Notes: generated by a model from the sequence alone, not told the origin. A stretch of DNA of 64,000 nucleotides from Candidatus Scalindua sp. SCAELEC01 (GCA_004282745.1 SHMT01000007.1:87237-151236); one strand, 5' to 3'. Numbered from the stretch's first letter, positions 1 to 9,232 are shown. Translations and numbers: made by a program.

Positions 1-138
1 GGTAAAATTTTGGTAGTTTAACGAAATCGGATTAAACCAACAAGGTCATAGTATATGCATAATATTTTCGGTTCAGAAGCAAAAAAAATAATTATGTTTT
101 CAATTCAGGTAAATCCTTAACGAACCACACAGCCTATA

Positions 139-777
139 ATGGCGACATATTTTTTATATAGTTTCTCAAACGCTAAATATTTTAAGAAATCTTCTATTAA
201 ATTATCCAACTTGGCAGAGATAAAATCAGGATACCTATTTCGTTCTCGACTAACCAAAGACATTAAAGGGAACGTTAAAGTTGTGCAGCTAAAGGATGTT
301 GATAGCAATGGCAATTTAAATCTAAATGATTTGATTACTATTAATTCCATACAAAAAGAAAGGGGCCATTTTCTCCAGGATGGGGATGTAATCTTTAAGG
401 CAAAAAGCAACCGGCACGTAGCAGTCGTTTTCCGTAGTGGCATGAAAAATGGTATCACTACACTGCATTATTTCGTTTTAAGCCTAAAAAATTCAAATAT
501 ATTACCCGAATATTTAGCGTGGTATCTCAATCAGAAACCAGCGCAGAAATATTTTCACTCAAATGCTGCGGGTACGAGAATTCCAATAATAAACAAACAG
601 ATTCTCAGTGAATTGAATATTTCAGTAATACCTTTAGAAAAACAACAGAGGGTTATTGAAATACATAAATTGATGTGCAAAGAAAATGGTCTTGTTAAGC
701 AGATTGCTGAAAAACGCAAAAAACTTTATGACTGTTTATTGCTTATGCTGGCTAATGGTAATAATAAATATCAATAG
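139..777 (+). CDS. Half-size type I restriction specificity subunit (HsdS-like)
   Basis: This looks like one target-recognition domain of a type I restriction HsdS subunit, which would direct a methylase/nuclease complex to a DNA motif. The N-terminal part has the usual LSNLAEIKSGYLFRSR opening of a TRD. The C-terminal part has the conserved NISVIPLEKQQRVIEI stretch followed by a coiled-coil-like Lys/Glu segment. At 212 aa it has one TRD, where a normal HsdS has two (about 400 aa), so it is a half-subunit or a truncated gene. No good ribosome binding site precedes the ATG, and the true 5' end may be lost. It is followed by relics of a HAD hydrolase and hsdM, so it probably belongs to a dead R-M locus. 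Confidence 0.7.
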   Translation: MATYFLYSFSNAKYFKKSSIKLSNLAEIKSGYLFRSRLTKDIKGNVKVVQLKDVDSNGNLNLNDLITINSIQKERGHFLQDGDVIFKAKSNRHVAVVFRSGMKNGITTLHYFVLSLKNSNILPEYLAWYLNQKPAQKYFHSNAAGTRIPIINKQILSELNISVIPLEKQQRVIEIHKLMCKENGLVKQIAEKRKKLYDCLLLMLANGNNKYQ

Positions 778-785
778 AGGTAATT

Positions 786-1187
786 GTAATGAGGTCTATC
801 GAAAGCAAGTAGATATTAAGCGGAATGACTTTAAAAGGCGAGGAAAGAACGTTCAGTACTTTAAAGGTATCGAAACATGGTTTGATCGTATCAATCAATT
901 TATTCAAAATCACGCAAACGGCAAAATCAAAATACGCCATTACATTATAACTGCTGGGTTAAAAGAAATCCTTAGCTGTCTATAACGATTATGGAGAAGG
1001 TAAGAAGGAAGCAAGGAATGTATGCAAAAAACTTCTTAAAAACGGAAGGGCAAATTTTATTGCCCCCGCTGATTATTCGCCAAACAGCCTACTTGAAAAA
1101 AGAGTCCATTTGCTACTCAATTCAGTTATTGCACATATTGACTACGAACATGAGTTGTTTGATTGCAGACGTAAATATGATATTTAG
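786..1187 (+). pseudogene. HAD-family hydrolase relic with internal deletion
   Basis: Two pieces of one HAD-type hydrolase are visible in different frames. Frame 2 carries the conserved NVQYFKGIETWFDRIN and HYIITAGLKEIL stretches and stops at 983-985. From about 972, frame 3 carries LAVYNDYGEGKKEARNV and then ANFIAPADYSPNSLLEKR, ending at a TAG at 1185-1187. From memory of the family, these blocks are normally separated by roughly 100 residues holding the acidic metal-binding loop, and the N-terminal catalytic aspartate region should precede the first block. Both are missing here. The gene is therefore dead. It sits between a half hsdS and a broken hsdM. Confidence 0.7.
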
Positions 1188-1203
1188 TGCGGGGAGAGAC
1201 ATT

Positions 1204-2013
1204 ATGAGTAAAATTTCACAGAAAGAGATCAATGATACCGCATGGGTGGCATGTGACACCTTCCGGAGTGTGGTCGATCCGGACCAATACAAGGACTATA
1301 TTCTGGTAATGCTTTTTCTTAAATATATTTCCGATGTCTGGAGGGGTCATTATGAGAAGTACAAAAAACAGTACGACAATAATGAGGAGCGAATTCGAAG
1401 AAAGCTGGAACGGGAACGTTTTGTACTGCCAATTGTAAAAATGAAGGAAACCGACACGGGAACGATAACAGATTCCTTCCTTGCAGGCTATTATCGTTTG
1501 TATGTCATCGGCAACACCTATATATACCTTATAGAGCGTTTTGGCAGTGACGCGGGTAAGAAGGCGGGTGAATTCTATACCCCGCATCAGGTTTCAAAGC
1601 TGCTTGCCGCATTAGCAAGCACGAAGGCCGGCGACAGGACATACGATCCGTCCTGTGGTTCAGGCGGACTGCTGATCGAGGCGGCCCGTAAAGTTGGTGA
1701 GAAGAATTTTGCGCTCTTCGGTGAAGAGGTCAACGGCTCTACCTGGGCGCTGAAGATGCTGCGGATGATCCTTACCGGCGTTTTATACGTGGAGTTCCGC
1801 CGAAGAGCAAAGGCGACTGGGCATTTATCCTGATCCTTTGAGGAGGTTAAGGAGAACGACTTCAATCTCAACATACCGCGCTATGTGGATACCTTTGAAG
1901 AGGAGGAGGAGATTGACATCGATGCCGTACAACTGGAGATTGATGAGCTGGAAAAAGAACTTTCCGGTGTGAGGAAGAAGATGGCGAAAATGCTTAAAAA
2001 GGTGGTGATATGA
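1204..2013 (+). pseudogene. hsdM: Degraded type I methyltransferase subunit (hsdM relic)
   Basis: A readable HsdM start at 1204 (preceded by GGGGAGAG) gives the N-terminal helical domain (EINDTAWVACDTFRSVVDP, YILVMLFLKYISDVW). After RFVLP the reading jumps straight to VIGNTYIYLIERF, so the segment normally between them is lost. The AdoMet motif is intact (DRTYDPSCGSGGLLIEA). After EEVNGSTWALKMLRM another large piece is missing, including the NPPF catalytic motif. A short block (PPKSKGDWAFIL) is then in a different frame, a stop falls at 1831, and the C-terminal coiled coil (FNLNIPRYVDTF onward) is again readable to 2013. At least two deletions and a frameshift make it inactive. Its last bases overlap the ATG of the RhuM gene. 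Confidence 0.85.
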
Positions 2014-3092
2014 AAAAAACACGAAAAGGAGTAAATGATCTCAACTCTTTTCCGGAAGAGATCGGAAAAAGCGAGATACTGGTCTACAAGACCGATGATG
2101 GGCAAATCAAGATTGATGTGCGTCTGGAAGAGGAGACCGTTTGGCTCACCCAGCAACTAATGGCAAAGTTGTTTCAGACCACACAGCAGAACATCAGTCT
2201 GCATATCCGAAACATATATGAGGAGAGCGAATTAGAACCGCACGCAACTTACAAGAAATACTTGTCAGTTCGGCGTGAGGGCAACCGGAAAATACAACGC
2301 CTTCTTGATTATTACAATCTGGATATGATTATTTCAGTCGGCTACCGGGTAAAAAGCTTAGTTGCTACGCGGTTCCGAATATGGGCAACCCAGCGCTTAA
2401 AAGAGTATATCATCAAAGGATTTACCATGGACGACGAACGGCTGAAGAACCCGCCAGTAGCTGGTTCTCCTGTGCCTGATTATTTTGATGAAATGCTGGA
2501 GCGCATCCGTGATATCCGCGCCAGTGAACGGCGGATGTATTTACGGGTGCGAGAAATTTTCTCCATGGCAGGCGATTACGATCCGTCATTGTCGGAAACG
2601 TCAAAGTTTTTCAGCATCATTCAGAATAAGCTGCATTTTGCCGCCACAGGAATGACAGCAGCGGAATTACTCCAAAACCGTGCCGATCACTCTCTGCCAA
2701 ACATGGGGCTTACCAGTTGGAAGGCTGGCGAAGTACTCAAGTCAGATGTAACCGTTGCCAAGAACTACCTGAAAGAGGACGAAATTGAAGAACTAAACCG
2801 AATTGTGGTCATGTGGCTTGACTATGCCGAAGACCAGGCCAGACGCCGCAAACAGGTTTTTATGAAAGATTGGGAACGGAAGCTGGACGAGTTCTTGAGA
2901 TTCAACGAACGGAATGTGCTTCCTGACGCTGGCAAGGTTGGAAAGAAGGCTGCCGATGACCATGCTAAACGGGAATATGGCAGGTTTACTGAGCGCCGCC
3001 GGAAGCATAAGGAAGCCATTGGTGAGGCTGAGTCCATCAAGGCGCTAGAAGAAGCGGCCAAAAGTCTGCCGAAGGGGAAGAAAAATGAATAA
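2010..3092 (+). CDS. RhuM family protein
   Basis: A full-length (360 aa) RhuM family protein, often described as virulence RhuM; its biochemical role is unknown. The N-terminal half has a winged-helix-like DNA-binding region (ETVWLTQQLMAKLFQTT, then NISLHIRNIYEE). The conserved core YYNLDMIISVGYRVKS and TRFRIWATQRLKEYIIKGF follows, and a helical, charged C-terminus ends in a Lys-rich tail. The start ATG overlaps the stop of the hsdM relic (ATGA), so it was translationally coupled to it. RhuM genes are common cargo of type I restriction loci. A second, truncated RhuM lies near 32.4-32.9 kb. Confidence 0.85.
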   Translation: MKKTRKGVNDLNSFPEEIGKSEILVYKTDDGQIKIDVRLEEETVWLTQQLMAKLFQTTQQNISLHIRNIYEESELEPHATYKKYLSVRREGNRKIQRLLDYYNLDMIISVGYRVKSLVATRFRIWATQRLKEYIIKGFTMDDERLKNPPVAGSPVPDYFDEMLERIRDIRASERRMYLRVREIFSMAGDYDPSLSETSKFFSIIQNKLHFAATGMTAAELLQNRADHSLPNMGLTSWKAGEVLKSDVTVAKNYLKEDEIEELNRIVVMWLDYAEDQARRRKQVFMKDWERKLDEFLRFNERNVLPDAGKVGKKAADDHAKREYGRFTERRRKHKEAIGEAESIKALEEAAKSLPKGKKNE

Positions 3093-3271
3093 CAGTGCTT
3101 TCACCGAAAGGTGTGCATACCCAATTTTTGTAGATGAAAAAGGTGGATTCACGCCTGCCGTCGGGCAGGAAGGACGAAGGACGAATCCACATATACACGG
3201 TACCACGCTTGATTTACAAAGCATTGGGGGATACTCCCACCGAAAGAGCTTAGAAAGAAAGAGGTAATAAG

Positions 3272-4012
3272 ATGGATTTCGAAAAGCTGGACCAATTGAA
3301 GCAGAGGCTGGACTCCTTTCGTCCTCTGCCTGTCGAGATCATGAGAAACCTGCACGACGATCTGGTTTTGCGCTGGACATACAATTCCAACGCCATCGAG
3401 GGCAATACCCTGACCCTTAAGGAAACCAGAGTAGTTCTTGAAGGGATTACTATCGGCGGAAAAACCCTGAGGGAGCACCTGGAGGTGATCAACCATCGTG
3501 AAACAATTTTGTATGTGGAAGAGTTGGCGCGGCAGAAGGAAGCGCTCTCCGAATGGCAGATCAAATCTCTGCATCAACTTATTCTCAAGAAGATCGACGA
3601 TGCCAATGCCGGAAGATACCGCACCATAAACGTTACTATTTCCGGCGCTACGCACAGGCCGCCCGACCATTTCAGGCTGGCGGAAGAGATGGCCGGCTTC
3701 ATTAGCTGGTATAAGACTAAAGGCCGGGACCTCCATCCGGTTGAGCGTGCCGCCCTTGTTCATGCGGATTTTGTCAAGATCCATCCCTTTGTCGACGGAA
3801 ATGGCCGCACCTCGCGCCTGCTCATGAATCTGGAACTGATGAAATCTGGATTCCCCCCGGCGGTTCTGCCCGTCGAGAAACGGTTGGCCTATTACGAGGC
3901 GCTGGATACTGCCCACACCCGGGAGAATTACGAGCCATTTCTTGCCTTGATTTTTGAGGTTGTAGAGCAGAGTTTTGAGCCTTACTGGTTTGCGCTGGGA
4001 GAGAAAGCGTGA
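3272..4012 (+). CDS. Fic domain protein (AMPylase-type)
   Basis: A 246-aa Fic protein. The family transfers AMP or a related nucleotide group from a nucleotide to target proteins. The catalytic motif HPFVDGNGRTSR is complete at residues 171-182, with the His, Asn and both Arg of the canonical HPFxxGNGRxxR. An N-terminal SNAIEGN (residues 39-45) matches the class II inhibitory helix motif S/TxxxEG/N, so the protein probably carries its own brake. The start has an AGAGG Shine-Dalgarno sequence. Fic genes often sit beside type I R-M genes, as here, downstream of RhuM. Nothing in the sequence suggests decay. Targets cannot be predicted. Confidence 0.93.
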   Translation: MDFEKLDQLKQRLDSFRPLPVEIMRNLHDDLVLRWTYNSNAIEGNTLTLKETRVVLEGITIGGKTLREHLEVINHRETILYVEELARQKEALSEWQIKSLHQLILKKIDDANAGRYRTINVTISGATHRPPDHFRLAEEMAGFISWYKTKGRDLHPVERAALVHADFVKIHPFVDGNGRTSRLLMNLELMKSGFPPAVLPVEKRLAYYEALDTAHTRENYEPFLALIFEVVEQSFEPYWFALGEKA

Positions 4013-4068
4013 AAAATGGTTTATGCCTGCACAATTAACACATATTTTTATTAAAACGTCTTATACTT

Positions 4069-4099
4069 GTCATTCTCGCATGCTTTTAGCGGGAATGAC
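4069..4099. repeat. Solo family F palindrome core
   Basis: A short stem-loop (GTCATTCTCGC at the left, GCGGGAATGAC at the right) that matches the central part of the larger family F elements at 14536-14701 and 58181-58370. It sits between the Fic gene and the DinD tail. It lacks the outer GGACGCTAAT-type arms. Confidence 0.6.
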
Positions 4100-4109
4100 A
4101 AAAAGGGGA

Positions 4110-4274
4110 AAAAAGATCAAAAGCAAATCAGAAGCCAACAAGACCCATCATGAGGTCGGCGCCAGGGTACGTCAGACCATCAAGGAACTTGGCGGTACTA
4201 TGCCAGAGGAGTTGCCTGCGCCGGAGAAGAGCGCATTTGTAGGAGCACACAGGGCAGTGTGCGCGAAACCGTAA
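4110..4274 (+). pseudogene. DinD-like C-terminal fragment
   Basis: About 40 codons with no start of their own read KKIKSKSEANKTHHEVGAR, then VRQTIKELGGTMPEELPAPE. This resembles the C-terminal end of the DNA-damage-inducible protein D family, where an IGGTMPEDLP-type motif is typical. The rest of the gene is absent. Upstream is a family F palindrome, which may mark the deletion point. The fragment runs on into unrelated sequence (AFVGAHRAV onward) before its stop. Identification rests on one motif block. Confidence 0.5.
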
Positions 4275-4379
4275 GTTTTACTGACCTTGAAGCAATACTT
4301 TTTCCGCTTCCACCGCTGATATACCAAAAAAAATAGCAGAAACCTTAAACACCGCCCCGGCAGGAAATCAACTGCAAAT

Positions 4380-5526
4380 GTGAATGGTGGCTATATTGTT
4401 TTTGGTATTGCAAACCGACCTCATACTTTGAGGGGATTACAAGGAGCGAATTTAGAAACTTTTGAACGTCTTGACCCCGAACAGCTAACTAATCATTTCA
4501 ATGAGCATTTTTCTCCTGAAATAGAATGGAGTATACATCAATATGAGCTTGAAGAAAAGGTATACGGCCTGCTTTATGTAAACGAGTCTAAAAGCAAGCC
4601 GGTAATTTGTTGCAAGAATGCGGGCAACGAGCTAAAAGAGGGAGATATTTATTACCGATATAGAGGACGCACTCAACGTATTAAGTACCCTGAACTCCGT
4701 GCGATTCTTGATGCACGGCGTGAATACGAACAACAAATATGGATGCGGCATATCTCAAACATTGCCCAGATAGGTGTTCGTAATGTTTGTATATTCGATC
4801 TTCACACAGGCCAAGTTACAGGGTCTGGCGGGTCATTTCTCATCGAAGAATCACTTCTCAGTCAATTGTCTTTCATAAAAGAAGGCGAGTTTTCTGAAGT
4901 GAAAGGCAAGCCGGCACTCAAGCTAATTGGTAATGTCGAATCAATTGGTACCATTCCTTCGCGTATCGGCAAGAAACAGATTGTAAAAACAAAAGGGATT
5001 CGCGTAGGGGATATCGTCGGAACCTTCTTGAACAAAAGTCCTGTCACAGAGCCACATGAGTTTATCAAACAAATATGTTTTGAAAGCACGGCTTTTCTAC
5101 CTGTTTATTATTACATGCATTTGGCAGGTCTTGATAGAGACAATACTATTGAGATGTTAAATAGTGTTGTTTCAAGGTCAACATCCAAGGCAAAACTTAA
5201 AGAACGACTAACGAACAAATCAACTCAACAGTTAAGCCTGTCTAATGTTGATACTTCTTCTGCTAAAAAGAAACGCGAATTTGCAATGCAACTGATAAAC
5301 AACTCTGTGGATCCAATGTTGTCTGGTAAAAAACCTTGAGTACTGTCTACAGGCAGTACGGGGACTCTCTATCGAAGAAATATCGAATCACTCTGTATAT
5401 CTATGCAAAATAATGCAAGCTTGGTTTAATCAGTACTACGCATCTTCCAAAGGAACTATAGCGAATTATCTTCGCCGGGCAATCTGCTGGATTGATGAAG
5501 CGATGTATGGAGGAGAGGGTAAATAA
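4380..5526 (+). pseudogene. AlbA_2 (Schlafen-type) DNA-binding domain protein, truncated and frameshifted
   Basis: The frame opens inside a conserved AlbA_2/Schlafen-type domain: ANVNGGYIVFGIANRP is the usual FANTxGGxIxFGI motif. The N-terminal strand-helix part is missing, and stops lie upstream in this frame. The first frame ends at 5337-5339 just after SGKKP. Removing one A from the A6 run near 5327-5332 joins it to a second frame reading LEYCLQAVRGLSIEEISNHS and ending ANYLRRAICWIDEAMYGGE at 5526, which looks like the natural C-terminus. A single-base insertion in a homopolymer is the simplest explanation. A sequencing error or a genuine frameshift mutation would look the same. The function of such proteins is mostly putative transcription or defence regulation. 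Confidence 0.65.
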
Positions 5527-5619
5527 TGAAAGACAAATTGCCCAACCTGGCCAAGCCAAAACCAAAAAAGGAATGTATGTCTTAAGGTAAAACCGCTTTC
5601 AGCGGGTTGTCATTCATCA

Positions 5620-6239
5620 GTCTTAATTTGAATAGTATAGTCTTTTTGAGCCTTCAGTATTTTACTTTAACGCAGAGGATGCAGAGGGTATAAATACTGA
5701 TGTTAAATATGAAGGGAGCTCTTCATTATGCATGAAAACGAGATATCAGAAAATATAATCGGTGCTGCAATAGAAGTACATCGTATTTTGGGACCAGGAC
5801 TTCTAGAATCTGTTTATGAAGATGCGCTTTGCCATGAGTTACATCTGAGAGGTTCGCAATTTAAAAGACAACAGAGTGTACCAATTCCTTATAAAGGAAT
5901 CAAGCTCGGAACAGAACTTCGCTTGGACTTATTAGTAGAAGATAAGGTGATTGTAGATTTGAAAGCTAAAGAAGACTTAACAACGCTAGATAAGCCGAAA
6001 CTGCTGACATATTTACGGCTTGGTGATAAACATTTAGGTTTGATAATCAATTTTCATGTTGAAGTATTACGAGATGGGATTTTCCGGGTAGTCAACAAAT
6101 TACAGTAAGTTCCCAATAAACTCTGCGACCTCTGCGCCTCTGCGTTAAGGTAACTTAATTTTCAGTTTAAACATTATCAATTTAACAACTTACAAAACTA
6201 ACGAAAACATGTTGGTCATTTTGGCGTGGTAAGCGCCTA
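5620..6239. mobile_element. Family A element carrying a GxxExxY gene (copy A1)
   Basis: The GxxExxY gene is bracketed by inverted copies of a TTAACGCAGAGG motif: TTTAACGCAGAGGATGCAGAG on the left (about 5662-5683) and CTCTGCGCCTCTGCGTTAAGG on the right (about 6127-6147). Homology with a second copy at about 18045-18320 extends beyond the inverted repeats on both sides. On the left both read TCTTAATTxGA... before TTAACGCAGAGG. On the right both continue to AACATGTT...AAGCGCCTA. I use these limits as element ends; the left one is approximate. No transposase is visible. Confidence 0.6.
5728..6108 (+). CDS. GxxExxY family protein (PD-(D/E)XK-like)
   Basis: A 126-aa protein of the GxxExxY family, which has a fold like PD-(D/E)XK nucleases; its cellular role is not established. 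The name motif is present as GPGLLESVYEDAL (residues 27-39). The presumed active-site strand reads RLDLLVEDKVIVDLKA, with Asp where many members have Glu (VELKA), a conservative change. The length is typical of the family. A GGGAGCTC sequence upstream serves as ribosome binding site. It is a single-gene unit between inverted ACGCAGAGG repeats, and a 3' fragment of a second copy lies at about 50952-51003 on the minus strand. Confidence 0.88.
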   Translation: MHENEISENIIGAAIEVHRILGPGLLESVYEDALCHELHLRGSQFKRQQSVPIPYKGIKLGTELRLDLLVEDKVIVDLKAKEDLTTLDKPKLLTYLRLGDKHLGLIINFHVEVLRDGIFRVVNKLQ

Positions 6240-6479
6240 GGAGATAATTGAATGGAAGGCTTCCGCTTCAACGAAAAATACCTCTCACAAATTCCAGCGC
6301 TTCAGCGTAAAATGTCGCTAACTTATTTTTACTCGCAGGAATAGAATCCGGTCAAATTACAGGAATTTTATCAAAAAGTCCCGTGTGCAGGAAACAGTAA
6401 AATCAGTTCTTCTCCCGACAGGCGATATTTCTCCCTGTAATGAGAAATATTTTTTCGTGTAATAAACATCAACGTTGAC

Positions 6480-6485
6480 TATAAT
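6480..6485 (+). promoter_or_regulatory. Possible -10 box for the kor operon
   Basis: TATAAT lies 49 bases before the korA ATG. No good -35 hexamer is found at standard spacing, so this is tentative. The stretch 6240-6534 around it is otherwise non-coding and I recognise nothing else in it. Confidence 0.3.
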
Positions 6486-6534
6486 GAGACGAGTAGAAAA
6501 ACTGTTTGTATGAATATTTCGACAAGGAGTTCCG

Positions 6535-8247
6535 ATGTCTTTCGACCTTACCATCATGATTGCCGGAGAAGCGGGCCAAGGATTGAATACGCTTTCGAAC
6601 ATACTGCTCAAGGTTCTTGCGAGAAGCGGTTACCACCTGTTTGCATCCCAGGACTATATGTCCAGAATCCGCGGCGGCCACAACTTCACGAAAATCCGAG
6701 TGAGCGATAAGCAGCTTTACTCTCCCGCTTCCGCTTCCCATTTACTCGTTGCACTCAATCAGGAAAGTGTCGATCTGCACGGCAACCATCTATCCAATCC
6801 TTCTCTCATTGTCCACGATCTCGATACGGTACAGGTAAACAAAGCAGGGGGAATATGTGATATTGCTGTCCCCATCAGAAAAATAGCATTAGATAGCGGC
6901 AACGCTCTATATGGTAATTCTGTGGTACTCGGTATTCTTACGGCGCTCTTAAAGCTCGACTTCTCCATTCTCACAACCATCCTCAAAGCCAGTTTCGCAA
7001 CAAAATCTGTTGAACATAAAAAAGGAAATATAAAGGCTGCTACTGATGGATTCAAGTACCTCTTAGACAATTTCCAAGGCCTTAACACTCCTATTGGCAG
7101 GGTAAAAGAGAAAAAGAGAATGTTGATAAGTGGTACTGAAGCAATGGCAATAGGAATGATGGCAGGGGGTCTGCGATTTATCAGCGCATATCCAATGTCC
7201 CCCTCTACGGGGGTATTTACCTATGTAACCAATAAAGCCGGAAGACTTAACATCGTATCGGAGCAGGCGGAGGACGAGATAGCCGCCTGCAATATGGCCC
7301 TGGGAGCCTCTGCGGCAGGGGCACGCGCTGCGGTTACAACCTCGGGTGGAGGTCTTTCTCTCATGTGCGAAGGCATCAGCCTGTCAGGAATGGCTGAGAT
7401 CCCCCTCGTAACGGTAAACATGCAAAGGCCAGGGCCTGCAACCGGTTTTCCAACACGCACCGCTCAGGAAGACCTCGACTTAGTCCTCCATATCGGGCAT
7501 GGTGAATTTCCCCGTTTTATCTTCGCACCCGGCACAGCAGAAGAGGCCTTTTATACCTCCATAATAGCAATGAATCTTGCCGAGAAATATCAGGTACCTG
7601 TTTTTCTCCTAGGAGATCAGCATCTGGCAGACAGCTATGTTACTCTCGATAAATTAAACACAAACAGGGTGAAATACAGAAGCTATCTAGTTAAAAATGG
7701 GACGTTAAAAAAACCTTACCTTCGATACAAAATTACCAAAAGCGGGGTGTCCCCTTTGGCCTATTATGGCCAGGAGAAGATACATTTCATTGTAGATAGC
7801 CATATTCACACAGAGGATGGACATATTTCAGAAGAGATGAATGTGGCAAAAAAGATGGTAGAAAAACGATTTAGGAAACTCAATGGCATGAAAAAGGAAT
7901 TTCCCGGACCAACCTATTATGGTCCGGGAAAAGCTAAAACCCTTTTTGTCTCGTGGGGATCTACGTATGGTGCCGTGAGAGAAACGATAGATTGTCTCCT
8001 TGCAAAGGGAAAAAGCGTAGCAATGGTTCATTATAATAAAATCTGGCCATTCCCCGTTCAAGAGTCAATCGAAATCCTCAAATCGAGGAAGGATATCTGT
8101 GTTGTTGAGAATAACTATCAGGGGCAATTCGGACGATTACTTCAGAGGGAAACAAATATAAAAACCGGAGAACCTATTCTCCGGTATGACGGACGTCCAT
8201 TTGATGTCCAGTTTATCATTGATACGTTTGAAAAGAGGCAGAAATGA
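6535..8247 (+). CDS. korA: 2-oxoacid:ferredoxin oxidoreductase, gamma-alpha fusion (first set)
   Basis: Catalytic subunit of a 2-oxoacid:ferredoxin oxidoreductase, probably acting on 2-oxoglutarate (oxidative decarboxylation to the acyl-CoA, or the reverse carboxylation). Residues 1-180 form the gamma domain, with MIAGEAGQGLNTLS and the SRIRGGHNFTKIR motif. Residues about 200-570 form the alpha domain, with ISGTEAMAIGMMAGGLRF, AYPMSPSTG and EQAEDEIAACNMALGASAAG. The order gamma then alpha in one chain is typical of KorA/OorA proteins of this length. AAGGAG precedes the start. The gene overlaps korB by 4 bases (ATGA). Substrate preference between 2-oxoglutarate and pyruvate cannot be read from sequence alone. 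Confidence 0.9.
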   Translation: MSFDLTIMIAGEAGQGLNTLSNILLKVLARSGYHLFASQDYMSRIRGGHNFTKIRVSDKQLYSPASASHLLVALNQESVDLHGNHLSNPSLIVHDLDTVQVNKAGGICDIAVPIRKIALDSGNALYGNSVVLGILTALLKLDFSILTTILKASFATKSVEHKKGNIKAATDGFKYLLDNFQGLNTPIGRVKEKKRMLISGTEAMAIGMMAGGLRFISAYPMSPSTGVFTYVTNKAGRLNIVSEQAEDEIAACNMALGASAAGARAAVTTSGGGLSLMCEGISLSGMAEIPLVTVNMQRPGPATGFPTRTAQEDLDLVLHIGHGEFPRFIFAPGTAEEAFYTSIIAMNLAEKYQVPVFLLGDQHLADSYVTLDKLNTNRVKYRSYLVKNGTLKKPYLRYKITKSGVSPLAYYGQEKIHFIVDSHIHTEDGHISEEMNVAKKMVEKRFRKLNGMKKEFPGPTYYGPGKAKTLFVSWGSTYGAVRETIDCLLAKGKSVAMVHYNKIWPFPVQESIEILKSRKDICVVENNYQGQFGRLLQRETNIKTGEPILRYDGRPFDVQFIIDTFEKRQK

Positions 8248-9101
8248 CCGAAAAGAATCATTTCCACTCTTCCGGAGAGAGAGCATGGTGTCCGGGATGT
8301 GGAGACTTTGGCATACTCTCATCAGTAGAAAATGCCCTCATGAATTTAGGAAAGAGACCTCATGAGGTGCTTATTGTTTCAGGAATTGGACAGGCAGCAA
8401 AGCTGCCCCATTATATCAATACGAACGGTTTTGACGGGCTGCACGGCAGAGCGCTGCCTGCCGCCTTTGGCGCAAAAGCGGCAAACCATCGTCTCCAGGT
8501 ACTCGTCACGAGCGGAGACGGAGATATCTACGGGGAAGGCGGCAATCATTTCATACACGCCATACGCAGAAACATTGATATCACCTTAATAGTCCACAAT
8601 AATCAAATATACGGACTTACTAAGGGACAGGCTTCTCCTACTTCTGATTTGGGAATGGTAACAAAAACTCAGCCCAATGGAGTGAGCACCATCCCTTTTA
8701 ATTCACTGGCGATTGCGATTACGCTGGATGCCGTTTTCGTTGCGAGAAGCTTTTCACGAGAAATGGAATTTACGACACAATTAATAGAGGAAGGGGTTCG
8801 CACCCCGGGCTTTTCACTTATCGAAATACTTCAGCCGTGCGTCTCTTTTAACACCGTCAACACATACAAATGGTATAGTGAGAGGGTATATAAACTTGAC
8901 AGTCCGTATGATCCTGCAGATAAATTACAGGCATACAAAAAATCGGGTGAATGGGGAGAGAAGATTCCCATAGGTGTTCTCTACAAAAAACCAAGAAGAA
9001 CTTTTTTGGATAACCAATTTAAACCAAAAGATCTCCCCTTATTTCAGAGAAAAACAGTTATGAAAGAGATTATTTCATTAACGAATGAGTTGTTTGAATA
9101 A
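8244..9101 (+). CDS. korB: 2-oxoacid:ferredoxin oxidoreductase, beta (TPP) subunit (first set)
   Basis: Thiamine-diphosphate-binding beta subunit that pairs with the preceding gene. The N-terminal AWCPGCGDFGILSSVE holds the CPGC cysteines that ligate an iron-sulfur cluster. SGIGQAAKLPHY, GLHGRALPAAFGAK and TSGDGDIYGEGGNHF (the GDG...N type TPP and Mg site) follow, then NNQIYGLTKGQASPTS. The length (285 aa) is normal. It starts inside the korA stop. After it come about 130 bases before the next gene, so the operon may have a second promoter here. Confidence 0.92.
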   Translation: MTEKNHFHSSGERAWCPGCGDFGILSSVENALMNLGKRPHEVLIVSGIGQAAKLPHYINTNGFDGLHGRALPAAFGAKAANHRLQVLVTSGDGDIYGEGGNHFIHAIRRNIDITLIVHNNQIYGLTKGQASPTSDLGMVTKTQPNGVSTIPFNSLAIAITLDAVFVARSFSREMEFTTQLIEEGVRTPGFSLIEILQPCVSFNTVNTYKWYSERVYKLDSPYDPADKLQAYKKSGEWGEKIPIGVLYKKPRRTFLDNQFKPKDLPLFQRKTVMKEIISLTNELFE

Positions 9102-9232
9102 GCAATTTTTTCTTTGTTAAAATAGGTAGTTTTAGTATGGTATAGATAGAGTTTGAGCCGCGTTTGTGTTAACGGGCTTCTTTGACCTCCAAGTAAATAT
9201 TGGTTTTACTTTAACATAAATGGAGTGGTGAG

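Noticed and set aside
3085..3267. 60-codon frame between RhuM and Fic
   Set aside because: No ribosome binding site or family resemblance; basic, low-information sequence.
3149..3916. 255-codon minus-strand frame
   Set aside because: It is the antisense of the well-supported Fic gene and has no recognisable motif.
5327..5340. Programmed frameshift in the AlbA_2 gene
   Set aside because: An A-run is a common slippery site, but there is no downstream stem or Shine-Dalgarno-like stimulator, and the gene's 5' end is also lost; mutation or error is simpler.
5526..5582. Short ORF (MKDKLPNLAKPKPKKE...)
   Set aside because: Eighteen codons following the AlbA_2 stop; possibly the start of a lost gene, but nothing supports expression.
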